The notes under the pieces were generated by a model that was not told the DNA's origin, did not search any database, and saw only the letters and a program-made list of their open reading frames with translations. This document shows positions 1 through 8,501 of a stretch of 64,000 nucleotides of DNA, one piece after another. The first letter of the stretch is position 1; every line of letters starts with the position of its first letter. Source of the DNA: an uncultured Paracoccaceae bacterium (GTDB lineage: Bacteria; Pseudomonadota; Alphaproteobacteria; Rhodobacterales; Rhodobacteraceae); NCBI GenBank assembly GCA_947492475.1, contig CANLNM010000006.1, positions 124,001 through 188,000 of the forward strand. The letters run 5' to 3'. A program made the translations under genes and the position numbers.

Positions 1-763
1 CGCCGACCAGACTGGCGGCCATGGCGATCTTCATCGAGGTGAACAGATACGGCACCGAAGACGGCAGCCGCAGCATCCAGAACGATTGAGATTTCGACGC
101 ATTATACGTGCGCAGCAGGTCCAATTGCATGTGATCCGGGCTGCGCAACCCTTTGACCATGCCAACGACCACCGGGAAAAACGACAGATAGGCGGATATG
201 ATCGCCTTGGGCAGAATGCCCTGCACGCCAATTGAATACAGAACCACAATGATCATCGGTGCGATGGCGATGATTGGGATGGTCTGGCTGACAATCGCCC
301 AAGGCATCACAGACATGTCCATGGCTTTGGAATGGACAATCCCGACGGCCAAAATCACGCCCAGCCCCGCCCCGATGGCAAAGCCCAGCAAGGTCGCGGA
401 TAGGGTGATGCCTGCGTGATAAAACAGGCCGCGATTGGACAATGTGCCGGATCGCACGATGCCGCGTCGCCCAAACAGCTCTTCTCCGAAGGTGCTGTCC
501 CACATTTCAACCACCACCTGATGCGGAGCAGGCAGGCGCGCGCGTTCAACGGACCAGGATGCGCCCAATTCGCCAGTATTGGCAAAGACCATGCCAATCG
601 CGCCTGCGTCCCTGCGTTCCACAGCGGTTTCGGGATAAACAACAGCACCGGTACGTTCGGCGGTTGTCAGAACTTCGCGGATATTCATCGGCACGCAGGC
701 GATGTACCAAATCGCGGCGATGGCGGCGATCACGGTCAGAACGGGGACAATGGTCTGTTTCAT
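1..763 (-). CDS. ABC transporter permease (partial, runs off left edge)
   Basis: The frame stays open from an ATG at 763 to the window edge (254 codons), so the C-terminus is missing. The protein has one membrane segment at about residues 4-24, a soluble stretch of about 90 residues, then several hydrophobic segments from about residue 115. It ends in an EAA-type cytoplasmic loop at about residues 218-240, where binding-protein-dependent permeases of the SsuC/TauC/ThiX type contact their ATPase. It lies 33 nt downstream of the ATPase gene on the same strand, so the two probably form one importer. The long stretch between the first and second membrane segments is unusual for this family. A nucleobase or pyrimidine-like substrate is inferred only from the adjacent pyrimidine degradation genes; the substrate-binding protein is not in view. 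Confidence 0.85.
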   Translation of the reverse strand, partial: MKQTIVPVLTVIAAIAAIWYIACVPMNIREVLTTAERTGAVVYPETAVERRDAGAIGMVFANTGELGASWSVERARLPAPHQVVVEMWDSTFGEELFGRRGIVRSGTLSNRGLFYHAGITLSATLLGFAIGAGLGVILAVGIVHSKAMDMSVMPWAIVSQTIPIIAIAPMIIVVLYSIGVQGILPKAIISAYLSFFPVVVGMVKGLRSPDHMQLDLLRTYNASKSQSFWMLRLPSSVPYLFTSMKIAMAASLVG

Positions 764-796
764 GCCAGCCCCCGCATGTGGATAAATTGGATCGGG

Positions 797-1576
797 TCAA
801 TCATCGGCATGCCCCGCGCGCAGGCCTTCGCGGACGCGATGGGCCACATCGATAAATTCCTGTGAATCGCGGATATCGAGCGGGCGTTCCTTGGGCAACG
901 GGCTGTGGATGACGTCAGTGATCCGACCGGGGCGCGGAGACATGACAACGATTTTGGTCGACAGATAGACTGCCTCAGGGATGGAATGGGTGACAAAGCC
1001 GATGGTTTTGTTGGTCCGCGCCCAGAGCTGCAACAATTGTTCGTTCAGATGGTCGCGGACAATTTCATCCAGCGCCCCAAATGGTTCATCCATCAACAGG
1101 ATATCCGCATCAAAGGCCAGCGCGCGCGCAATAGACGCACGTTGCTGCATCCCGCCGGACAATTGCCACGGGAATTTTTTGCCAAATCCGGCCAGATCAA
1201 CCAGTTCCAGCACTTTTTCGACGCGGGTGTTTTGTTCGGCCTTGTCGAACCCCATGATTTCCAGCGGCAGTTTGATATTGCCCGCAATTGTGCGCCATGG
1301 ATACAAGCCCGCGGCCTGAAATACATAGCCATAGGCGCGTTTGCGGCGCGCTTCGTCCGGGGTCATGCCATTGACGAACAGGTCACCGCCGGTCGGGGTC
1401 TCTAGCCCCGCGATGCAGCGCAGAAACGTGGTTTTCCCGCAGCCAGACGGCCCGATAAAGGACACAAAATCCCCTTCGTCAATGTCTAGATTCACATCTT
1501 TGAGCGCATGGATCGGACCGTCATTGGTGTGAAAGGTCAGATCAAGATTGCTGGCTTTGATCACTGCGTTGCTCAT
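797..1576 (-). CDS. ABC transporter ATP-binding protein (nitrate/taurine/pyrimidine-type)
   Basis: This 259-residue ATPase energises the importer whose permease follows. Walker A (GPSGCGKTT) is at residues 42-50, the signature LSGGMQQRA is near residue 142, and Walker B (ILLMDEPFGALD) is near residue 163, with a switch histidine in the VTHS motif. The length and motif set fit the SsuB/TauB/ThiZ group. The frame extends 20 codons upstream, but the ATG at 1576 is preferred because GAGGAA lies 7 nt before it. The gene is 63 nt downstream of dihydropyrimidinase on the same strand, consistent with one operon for uptake and breakdown of pyrimidines. The substrate is inferred from context only. Confidence 0.9.
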   Translation of the reverse strand: MSNAVIKASNLDLTFHTNDGPIHALKDVNLDIDEGDFVSFIGPSGCGKTTFLRCIAGLETPTGGDLFVNGMTPDEARRKRAYGYVFQAAGLYPWRTIAGNIKLPLEIMGFDKAEQNTRVEKVLELVDLAGFGKKFPWQLSGGMQQRASIARALAFDADILLMDEPFGALDEIVRDHLNEQLLQLWARTNKTIGFVTHSIPEAVYLSTKIVVMSPRPGRITDVIHSPLPKERPLDIRDSQEFIDVAHRVREGLRAGHADD

Positions 1577-1639
1577 TTTGTTCCTCATGCCCCGGACGTC
1601 ATCCGGGGCTTCTATTGATGTTCCATCCATGGGCATGGA

Positions 1640-3094
1640 TTATACGCCGGTTGACGGAATGCCGCTGCGCTGCACGGGGCGCGGTGCGGTCAGTTCTTTC
1701 CAGCTGCTCAGCGCTTTGTTCACGGCTGTGTTTGGACCACGGGCGACAAATTCGCCATGGCCTTCTTGGGTTTTGATGTCGCCGTCCATCACCGCAACCT
1801 GACCGCGCGTCAGGGTATAACGCGGCAGGCCTGTGACTTCGTTGCCTTCGAACACGTTGTAGTCAATGGCGGATTGCTGGCTGGCGGCGGTGATGGTTTT
1901 GGATTTTTCAGGATCCCAGACCACCAGATCCGCATCTGCCCCAACCAGAACCGCGCCCTTTTTCGGATAGCAGTTCAGGATTTTGGCGATGTTGGTGGAT
2001 GTCACGGCGACAAATTCATTGGGCGTGATCCGGCCCGTGGCCACGCCGTGGGTCCACAACATCGGCATGCGATCCTCTAGCCCACCGGTGCCGTTGGGGA
2101 TTTTGGAAAAGTCGCCCAGCCCGGTGCGTTTTTGATCGGTGGTGAACGCGCAATGATCCGTGGCCACCACGGACAAGGACCCGGATTGCAGGCCTGCCCA
2201 CAGGCTGTCTTGGTGCTGTTTGTTCCGGAACGGAGGCGACATGACACGCCGCGCAGCATGGTCCCAATCGGGGTTGAAATATTCGCTTTCGTCCAGTGTC
2301 AGATGCTGGATCAACGGTTCGCCCCAGACGCGTTTGCCCTGCATACGTGCGCGACGGATGGCTTCGTGGCTGTCTTCGCAGGATGTGTGCACCACATAGA
2401 GCGGCACGCCGGCCATATCAGCGATCATGATGGCGCGGTTTGTGGCTTCGCCTTCGACCTGTGGCGGGCGGGAATAGGCGTGGGCCTCGGGGCCGGTATT
2501 GCCCTCGGCCAGCAATTTGGCGGTCAGTTCTGCCACCACGTCGCCGTTTTCCGCATGAACCATCGCGATGCCGCCCAGCTCCGCAAGCCGTTGAAACGAC
2601 GAATACATTTCATCGTCATTGACCATCAGCGCGCCTTTGTAGGCCATGAAATGTTTGAATGTGTTGATCCCACGTTCCTGAACGATGGTTTTCATGTCGT
2701 CAAACACCTGTTCGCCCCACCATGTCACCGCCATGTGAAACGAATAGTCGCAATTGGCGCGGGTCGATTTGTTGTCCCAGCGTTTCAGCGCGTCCAGCAT
2801 GCTTTCGCCTTGGTTGGGCAGGGCAAAGTCAACCACCATCGTGGTGCCCCCCGCCAGACCAGCGCGTGTGCCAGATTCAAAATCATCGGTGGAATAGGTG
2901 CCCATAAACGGCATTTCCAGATGGGTGTGTGGGTCAATGCCACCGGGCATGATGTAACAGCCGGTCGCATCCAGCTGTTCGTCGCCCTTTAGGTCAGGTC
3001 CGATCTGCGAAATGACGCCGCCTTCGATCAGGACGTCGGCCTTGTAGGTCAAATCAGCGGTGACAATGGTGCCGTTCTTGATGACGGTGCTCAT
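1640..3094 (-). CDS. hydA: Dihydropyrimidinase (D-hydantoinase)
   Basis: This 484-residue cyclic amidohydrolase opens the ring of dihydrouracil or dihydrothymine to N-carbamoyl-beta-amino acids, the second step of reductive pyrimidine degradation. The metal ligands HTH are at residues 56-58. The carbamylated lysine is expected at K153 in the FMAYKG motif, and the later ligands HAENGD, VVHTSC and the aspartate of ATDHCAF are all present. The length is normal for the family. It sits between the ABC importer and the carbamoyl hydrolase on the same strand. Substrate preference (dihydropyrimidine rather than another hydantoin) is inferred from preA, preT and rutR nearby. Confidence 0.95.
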   Translation of the reverse strand: MSTVIKNGTIVTADLTYKADVLIEGGVISQIGPDLKGDEQLDATGCYIMPGGIDPHTHLEMPFMGTYSTDDFESGTRAGLAGGTTMVVDFALPNQGESMLDALKRWDNKSTRANCDYSFHMAVTWWGEQVFDDMKTIVQERGINTFKHFMAYKGALMVNDDEMYSSFQRLAELGGIAMVHAENGDVVAELTAKLLAEGNTGPEAHAYSRPPQVEGEATNRAIMIADMAGVPLYVVHTSCEDSHEAIRRARMQGKRVWGEPLIQHLTLDESEYFNPDWDHAARRVMSPPFRNKQHQDSLWAGLQSGSLSVVATDHCAFTTDQKRTGLGDFSKIPNGTGGLEDRMPMLWTHGVATGRITPNEFVAVTSTNIAKILNCYPKKGAVLVGADADLVVWDPEKSKTITAASQQSAIDYNVFEGNEVTGLPRYTLTRGQVAVMDGDIKTQEGHGEFVARGPNTAVNKALSSWKELTAPRPVQRSGIPSTGV

Positions 3095-3159
3095 GGTCGG
3101 TTTCCTCCTTGGGGTCGTGGCGTTTTGGCTGGCGTAACGGCTGGCAATGGGCCGTCACG

Positions 3160-3390
3160 TCAAGGGGTACATATCGGTGTGCCGTTTTGGTCATTCACGG
3201 TGAACAAATCCCCGGCATAAGTGTAGAACCAACACCCGTCCGGGTCTTGGTTCACTTCGGTCCGGTCCACGTCAATGGGCAGGGCGCGGTCCACATCCGC
3301 CGGGAAATCCAGCAATGGCGCCGGGGGCGGTGGATCGCATGCGGCTAGCGCAACTGCGCCTAGCGTGATGAAGGGGGCAAGAAGCTTCAT
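3160..3390 (-). CDS. Small lipoprotein of unknown function
   Basis: This 76-residue protein has a clear lipoprotein signal: MKLL, a hydrophobic core and a lipobox LAAC with the acceptor cysteine at residue 18, followed by a proline-rich DPPPPAP stretch. It contains one further cysteine pair, at the sequences DGCWFYTYAG and TPICTP, which could form a disulfide. The start codon overlaps the stop of the upstream amidohydrolase gene by 4 nt (ATGA), so it is probably translationally coupled. I do not recognise the family. Its place inside the pyrimidine operon suggests an envelope role linked to uptake, but that is inference. Confidence 0.75.
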   Translation of the reverse strand: MKLLAPFITLGAVALAACDPPPPAPLLDFPADVDRALPIDVDRTEVNQDPDGCWFYTYAGDLFTVNDQNGTPICTP

Positions 3391-4637
3391 CCCACAATCT
3401 CCGCGGTTTCAACAACCGCATGGAACAGCACATCTGCCCCGGCGGCGGCCCAGTCTTTGCTGATTTCTTCGGCCTCATTGTGGGACAGGCCGTCGACGCA
3501 GGGGCACATGATCATAGCCGTGGGCGCAACTCGGTTGATCCAGCAGGCATCGTGGCCGGCGCCGGAAATGATGTCGCGGTGGGTATGGCCCAGCCGTTCG
3601 GCCGCGTCGCGCACGGCTGTCACGCAGCCCGGATCGAACGTGACCGGATCAAAACCGCCGACCTTTTCGAATGCGATCTGCATGCCCATGCCGGTGACAA
3701 GTTCGGTGCCCTCGGCCCGCAGGCGGTTTTCCATATTGGTGATCACGTCCAGATCGGGGGATCGGAAATCGACGGTGAACACCACCTTGCCAGGGATCAC
3801 GTTGCGCGAATTGGGGTAGACGTCGATATGGCCCGCAGCCCCCACCGCATGGGGCGCGTGGGACAGGGCGATGTCGTCGACCAGGTTCAGCACCTTGGCC
3901 ATGGCCAACCCGGCGTTTTTGCGCATCGGCATCGGGGTGGACCCGGTGTGGCTGTCTTTGCCGGTGATGGTGACTTGGGTCCAGCTCAGGCCCTGACCGT
4001 GGGTGACCACGCCGATGTCTTTGCCTTCGGCCTCCAGAATGGGGCCCTGTTCGATGTGCAGCTCAAAAAACGCATGCATTTTGCGTGCGCCGACCTCTTC
4101 TTCTCCGCGCCAACCGATCCGTTCCAGCTCGGCTCCGAATGTTTTGCCCTCGGCGTCTTGGCGTGCATAGGCCCAATCTTGGGTATGCATCCCAGCAAAA
4201 ACACCTGATGACAGCATCGCGGGGGCATAACGCGTGCCTTCTTCGTTGGTCCAGTTGGTGGCCACGATCGGGTGTTTGGTCTGAATGTTCAGATCGTTCA
4301 GCGTGCGGATCAGTTCCAGCCCGGCCAGAACCCCCAACACGCCATCATATTTGCCGCCTGTCGGCTGGGTGTCCAAATGCGACCCCACATAAACCGGCAG
4401 GGCATCGGGATCTGTGCCGTCGCGGCGGGCAAACATGTTGCCCATCTGATCCAGCCCCATCGTGCAACCAGCGGCTTCGCACCAGCTTTGAAACAGGGCG
4501 CGGCCCTGCGCGTCTTCGTCGGTCAGCGTCTGGCGATTGTTGCCCCCTGCGATGCCGGGTCCGATTTTGGCCATCTCCATCAGGCTGTCCCACAACCGGT
4601 CACCGTTAATTTTTAGATTGGCAGCAGGTGCAGTCAT
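3387..4637 (-). CDS. hyuC: Zn-dependent N-carbamoyl-amino-acid hydrolase / beta-ureidopropionase (M20 family)
   Basis: This 416-residue amidohydrolase would cleave N-carbamoyl-beta-alanine to beta-alanine, CO2 and ammonia, the third step of reductive pyrimidine degradation. Binuclear metal site residues are visible: H87 and D98 in GSHLDTQPTGGKYDG, the glutamate of TNEEGTRY, the histidine of FELHIEQGP and the histidine of GAGHDACW. Allantoate amidohydrolase belongs to the same family and cannot be excluded from motifs alone; the neighbours (hydA, preA, preT, rutR) favour the pyrimidine role. The gene is divergent from rutR, with a perfect RutR operator 46 nt upstream of its start. Its stop overlaps the lipoprotein start. 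Confidence 0.9.
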   Translation of the reverse strand: MTAPAANLKINGDRLWDSLMEMAKIGPGIAGGNNRQTLTDEDAQGRALFQSWCEAAGCTMGLDQMGNMFARRDGTDPDALPVYVGSHLDTQPTGGKYDGVLGVLAGLELIRTLNDLNIQTKHPIVATNWTNEEGTRYAPAMLSSGVFAGMHTQDWAYARQDAEGKTFGAELERIGWRGEEEVGARKMHAFFELHIEQGPILEAEGKDIGVVTHGQGLSWTQVTITGKDSHTGSTPMPMRKNAGLAMAKVLNLVDDIALSHAPHAVGAAGHIDVYPNSRNVIPGKVVFTVDFRSPDLDVITNMENRLRAEGTELVTGMGMQIAFEKVGGFDPVTFDPGCVTAVRDAAERLGHTHRDIISGAGHDACWINRVAPTAMIMCPCVDGLSHNEAEEISKDWAAAGADVLFHAVVETAEIVG

Positions 4638-4682
4638 GTCACATCCTTTCGGGCATATCGCAGAAATTTATCTCGTGTCGAT

Positions 4683-4698
4683 TTGACCAAGTGGTCAA
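4683..4698. promoter_or_regulatory. RutR operator (perfect 16-bp palindrome)
   Basis: TTGACCAAGTGGTCAA matches the published RutR consensus TTGACCAnnTGGTCAA at every specified position. It lies in the divergent hyuC-rutR intergenic region, 46 nt before hyuC and 117 nt before rutR. RutR repression is relieved by uracil or thymine in Escherichia coli. Joint control of the catabolic operon and autoregulation of rutR are inferred. Confidence 0.9.
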
Positions 4699-4814
4699 AG
4701 CAACGCTATCAGAGGTCCATACCCAGTCAAGCTTTCCGGCTGCGACATATGCTAATGCTGAATTGTTTTGCACTTGGCGGGGTAAAGTATGAAGTTTGTG
4801 GCAAGAGGTGCACA

Positions 4815-5447
4815 ATGACGGCAACGCCAAAGTCGGGTCCAAATGCGGGAAACCAGACGCGCATCCAGAAAAAGAACCGGTCCCTGATTTTGGAAGCCGC
4901 GCTGGACGTGTTTTCAAAGTTCGGGTTTCGTGGGGCGACGCTGGATCAGATCGCCGATCAGGCCGGGCTGTCGAAACCGAATTTGCTGTATTATTTCCCA
5001 TCCAAAGAAGCGATCCATATGGAGCTGTTGCAAGGGTTGCTGGGCACGTGGCTGGACCCGCTTTTGGAGATGTCTGCAGATGGGGAACCGCGCGACGAAA
5101 TCCTTGGATATATGCGCCGCAAACTGGCGATGAGCCGGGATTACCCACGCGAAAGCCGTCTGTTTGCCAATGAGATCTTGCAAGGCGCGCCGCGCATTCA
5201 TTCCGCCCTAGAGGGCGAATTGCGCGATTTGGTCGAAGAAAAGGGCGCAGTGATCCGCACATGGATTGCGGATGGGAAAATGCATGACGTGAACCCGACG
5301 CATCTGCTGTTTTCGATCTGGGCCTTGACCCAGCATTACGCAGATTTTGAGGTACAAGTGGGCGCCATTTTGGACGGCGCTGATCCCTATCCGCAGGCGG
5401 AAACCTTCTTGGATCAATTGTTTGGTGGGTTTTTCCCCGCAAAATAA
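4815..5447 (+). CDS. rutR: TetR-family pyrimidine regulator RutR
   Basis: This 210-residue protein has an N-terminal TetR helix-turn-helix (residues about 22-65, containing ATLDQIADQAGLSKPNLLYYF) and a C-terminal RutR_C-like ligand domain ending in LDQLFGGFFPAK. The frame could start further upstream at a TTG inside the operator, but the ATG at 4815 is preceded by AGAGG at 7 nt and gives the normal family length. It is divergently transcribed from hyuC and faces preA/preT on its other side. In known RutR proteins uracil or thymine releases DNA. The perfect RutR operator upstream makes the assignment strong. Confidence 0.92.
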   Translation: MTATPKSGPNAGNQTRIQKKNRSLILEAALDVFSKFGFRGATLDQIADQAGLSKPNLLYYFPSKEAIHMELLQGLLGTWLDPLLEMSADGEPRDEILGYMRRKLAMSRDYPRESRLFANEILQGAPRIHSALEGELRDLVEEKGAVIRTWIADGKMHDVNPTHLLFSIWALTQHYADFEVQVGAILDGADPYPQAETFLDQLFGGFFPAK

Positions 5448-5490
5448 GGGGATTAACCACACTTTTACCAATATCGGTCATGGTTAACGC

Positions 5491-5730
5491 ATGATGGATA
5501 TTCGAAACCGCATCCCCGCTGGCCCAAATCGCCAACCGTTTAACTGGAACCGCACCCTTGCAGGCGCGGTCCGGGGGGGTGTTTTGCGGCACAATGTGCG
5601 CGACATTGATCGTGGACCCGGGCGCGACGCCCTGATGGCCGAGGTTAAGAGACGCGGATATCACCTGATCGAATGTGGCGATCAGTTCATCATCATCTGT
5701 AATCCCGGCCCTCTGAGGGTACATATCTAA
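5491..5730 (+). CDS. Small hypothetical protein
   Basis: This 79-residue basic frame lies between rutR and the 3' end of preA. Its C-terminal half (GRDALMAEVKRRGYHLIECG followed by a beta-rich IIIC segment) looks protein-like. It has no convincing Shine-Dalgarno sequence and I do not recognise the family. It stops 3 nt before the convergent preA stop. It could be a real small gene or a chance frame. Confidence 0.4.
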   Translation: MMDIRNRIPAGPNRQPFNWNRTLAGAVRGGVLRHNVRDIDRGPGRDALMAEVKRRGYHLIECGDQFIIICNPGPLRVHI

Positions 5731-5733
5731 CCT

Positions 5734-7038
5734 TTATTCCGCCGCTGTGGCGCTTGGGTTGTTGGGATGGGTTGTCCAGTTGGCATATTCATCACTGACA
5801 ACTTTGCCGGTGCGTGGGTCGACTTCGCCGGGCTGCATTTGGATCATCGAAATGCAGTTTTCCACCGGACAGACATCCACACATAGATTACAGGCAACGC
5901 ATTCCTCGTCTTTGACGCTGAACACCCGATCTTCGCTCATGGCGATGGCCTGATGGCTGGTATCTTCGCAGGCGGCATAGCAGCGACCGCATTTGATACA
6001 GGCATCTTCGTCGATCTTGGCCTTGGCGATGTAGTTCAGGTTCAGATCTTTCCAATCGACGACGTTTGGCGTGGCGCGGCCCACAAAATCGTCGATTTTA
6101 TCATAGCCTTTTTCGTCCATCCAAGCGCCCAGACCGGCGATCATTTCCTCAACGATGCGGAACCCATAGGTCATCACCGCCGTACAAACCTGCACGTTGC
6201 CCGCACCAAGGCTCATGAATTCGGCCGCGTCGCGCCATGTGGTCACGCCGCCGATCGCCGAAATCGGCAAACCGCGAGTTTCGGCACTGCGCGCGATATC
6301 CGCCACCATGTGCATGGCAATCGGTTTCACCGCTGGGCCGCAATAGCCGCCGTGGCTGCCTTGGCCGTCAATTGACGGTTCGGGGCTGAAATCATCCAGA
6401 TTGACCGAAGTGATCGAATTGATCGTGTTGATCAGGCTGACCGCATCCGCGCCGCCGTTTTTCGCTGCCTGCGCAGGATAACGCACATCGGTGATGTTGG
6501 GCGTCAGTTTCACGATCACCGGGCGGTCATAATATTTTTTGCACCAGCGTGTGACCATTTCGATATATTCGGGCACCTGACCCACAGCGGATCCCATGCC
6601 ACGTTCGGCCATCCCGTGCGGGCAGCCAAAGTTCAGCTCGATCCCATCCGCGCCGGTTTCTTCGACCCGAGGCAGAATGTCCCGCCATGCGGCTTCTTCG
6701 CAGGGGACCATGATCGACGCGATCAGGGCGCGGTCGGGATAGTCGGCTTTGACGCGCGCCATTTCTTCGAGGTTCACTTCTAACGGGCGATCGGTGATCA
6801 ATTCGATGTTGTTGAGCCCCAACAACCGGCGGTCAGCCCCGTAAATCGCCCCATAACGCGGGCCGTTTACATTGACGACGGGCGGGCCTTCGGCCCCCAG
6901 TGTTTTCCAGACCACACCGCCCCAACCAGCCTCAAAGGCGCGGCGGACGTTGTATTCTTTGTCCGTGGGCGGCGCAGAGGCCAGCCAGAACGGGTTCGGG
7001 GATGAAATACCTAGAAAATTGCTTGTTAGGTCGGCCAT
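5734..7038 (-). CDS. preA: NAD-dependent dihydropyrimidine dehydrogenase, PreA subunit
   Basis: This 434-residue protein is the FMN-containing catalytic subunit that reduces uracil or thymine at the first step of the reductive pathway. It has an N-terminal dihydroorotate-dehydrogenase-like barrel (SSPNPFWLASAPPTD; NFGCPHGMAERGMG) and two C-terminal 4Fe-4S motifs, CIKCGRC from residue 347 and CVACNLC near residue 380, which receive electrons from PreT. The gene lies 12 nt downstream of preT on the same strand. Length and domain order match Escherichia coli PreA plus a short C-terminal tail. It is convergent with the rutR side. Confidence 0.95.
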   Translation of the reverse strand: MADLTSNFLGISSPNPFWLASAPPTDKEYNVRRAFEAGWGGVVWKTLGAEGPPVVNVNGPRYGAIYGADRRLLGLNNIELITDRPLEVNLEEMARVKADYPDRALIASIMVPCEEAAWRDILPRVEETGADGIELNFGCPHGMAERGMGSAVGQVPEYIEMVTRWCKKYYDRPVIVKLTPNITDVRYPAQAAKNGGADAVSLINTINSITSVNLDDFSPEPSIDGQGSHGGYCGPAVKPIAMHMVADIARSAETRGLPISAIGGVTTWRDAAEFMSLGAGNVQVCTAVMTYGFRIVEEMIAGLGAWMDEKGYDKIDDFVGRATPNVVDWKDLNLNYIAKAKIDEDACIKCGRCYAACEDTSHQAIAMSEDRVFSVKDEECVACNLCVDVCPVENCISMIQMQPGEVDPRTGKVVSDEYANWTTHPNNPSATAAE

Positions 7039-7050
7039 GTTGAACCTCCT

Positions 7051-8379
7051 TTACGCGGAAAGCGTTGCGTGAATGTCTTCGGCGGCGTCGCGTCCTTCGG
7101 CGACGGCCGTCACGGTCAGATCGTCGCCACCACTGGCGCAATCCCCCCCGGCCCAGATGCCTTCGCGGCTGGATCGCCCGGTGTCAGACACTTTGATTTT
7201 GCCATGTTCCAGAGCCAGCCCACCATCGGTGGTCAAGGATTGGCCGATGGCCAAAAACACCTGATCCGCGGGGATGCGGGTGGTTTCACCGGTGGGTTTC
7301 AACCCCGCGCCATCATCAACCGTAAAGGCCAGCTCCATCTCAGCGGCGGCGCCGTTGCCATGTACCGCGACGGGCTGCACATGGGTTAGGATCTGCACAC
7401 CTTTGGATGCGGCCAGATCCTGTTCAAAGGGGCTGGCGCCCATTTTATCCCGCCCACGGCGGTAGGCGATGGTCACGTTTTGCGCGCCCAGCAATTTAGA
7501 CTGAACGGCGGCATCGACGGCGGTCATCCCACCGCCGATCACCACCACATTGCGCCCCACGGGAAGGGCGCTCAGGTCGTTTGATTGGCGCAGATCGCTG
7601 ATGAAATCCACGGCGGGTCCCACACCGGATTTGTCAGTGCCATCCACACCCAATGCATTCACACCGCCCAGGCCAACGCCCAGGAAAACCGCGTCAAAAT
7701 CAGCGGCCAGCGTGTCGATGTTCAGGTCCGCACCCAAGGCTTTGCCGGTTTCCAAGGTGATCCCGCCGATTTGCATCAGCCAGTCCACTTCGCGGGCGGC
7801 AAAATCATCGGTGGATTTATAGGCCGCGATGCCAAATTCGTTCAAACCGCCAGCTTTGGGGCGGGCATCATAGATCACCACGTCATGGCCTTTGGTGGCC
7901 AGTCGATGCGCACAGGCCAGACCGGCGGGGCCGCCGCCAACCACGGCAACCTTTTTGCCCGTTGGGGCCGCACGATTATATGGATGTCCCTGACGCGCCA
8001 TCATTTTGTCGGTTGCATAGCGCTGCAGGCGGCCAATTTCGACGGGTTTGCCTTCGGCCACTTCGCGGACACAAACCTGTTCACATAGTTCCTCGGTTGG
8101 ACAAACGCGGGCACACATGCCGCCCAGAATATTCTGGTCAAAGATGGTTTTTGCCGCGCTTTCGGGCTGACCCGTTTGGATCTGGCGAATGAACAACGGA
8201 ATGTCGATGCTGGTCGGACAGGCCGTCATACAGGGCGCGTCGTGGCAGAAATAACAGCGATCTGCCGCAACTGTGGCTTCGTGGGGGGCATACGGCGCGT
8301 GCAGGTCGTCGAAATTCTCGGCGATTTCGGACTGGCTGAGACGGCCGGCGGTGATACCGGGGGTCATTGGGCTGGTCAT
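7051..8379 (-). CDS. preT: NAD-dependent dihydropyrimidine dehydrogenase, PreT subunit
   Basis: This 442-residue glutamate-synthase-small-subunit-like flavoprotein passes electrons from NADH to PreA. N-terminal cysteine clusters for Fe-S centres (CYFCHDAPCMTACP and CARVCPTEELCEQVC) are followed by an FAD-binding GGGPAG motif at about residue 150 and a second dinucleotide fold with GGGMTAVD at about residue 275. It is the first gene of the preT-preA pair. An AT-rich palindrome resembling a RutR box lies 45-60 nt upstream. Generic GltD is the main alternative, but the direct pairing with preA settles the role. Confidence 0.93.
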   Translation of the reverse strand: MTSPMTPGITAGRLSQSEIAENFDDLHAPYAPHEATVAADRCYFCHDAPCMTACPTSIDIPLFIRQIQTGQPESAAKTIFDQNILGGMCARVCPTEELCEQVCVREVAEGKPVEIGRLQRYATDKMMARQGHPYNRAAPTGKKVAVVGGGPAGLACAHRLATKGHDVVIYDARPKAGGLNEFGIAAYKSTDDFAAREVDWLMQIGGITLETGKALGADLNIDTLAADFDAVFLGVGLGGVNALGVDGTDKSGVGPAVDFISDLRQSNDLSALPVGRNVVVIGGGMTAVDAAVQSKLLGAQNVTIAYRRGRDKMGASPFEQDLAASKGVQILTHVQPVAVHGNGAAAEMELAFTVDDGAGLKPTGETTRIPADQVFLAIGQSLTTDGGLALEHGKIKVSDTGRSSREGIWAGGDCASGGDDLTVTAVAEGRDAAEDIHATLSA

Positions 8380-8418
8380 GGTTATTCCCTGTTGATTTTC
8401 TTTAGCCTGCCATGGTTC

Positions 8419-8444
8419 AAAATTTTATCAAGTGGTAAAATTTT
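8419..8444. promoter_or_regulatory. Degenerate RutR-like operator within a 26-bp palindrome upstream of preT
   Basis: AAAATTTTA and TAAAATTTT form the perfect arms of a 26-bp dyad centred at 8431.5. The inner 16 bp (8424-8439, TTTATCAAGTGGTAAA) match the RutR site at 4683 in 13 of 16 positions and share its AAGTGGT core. The site lies 40 nt before the preT start, so it is a plausible second, weaker RutR target. The flanking A4T4 arms could also be an intrinsic promoter or bend element. Confidence 0.6.
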
Positions 8445-8501
8445 AAAAATACGCACAAATGTTGTCGGTTTTTATGCCGCTCAGCAGCATTATTGCTCAA
8501 T

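Noticed and set aside
2132-2992. A 286-codon plus-strand frame over hydA
   Set aside because: Antisense shadow of dihydropyrimidinase, whose metal ligands are all on the minus strand.
4639-5724. A 361-codon minus-strand frame across rutR
   Set aside because: It lies antisense over the RutR gene and its operator, with no recognisable domain; the plus-strand TetR protein is clearly real.
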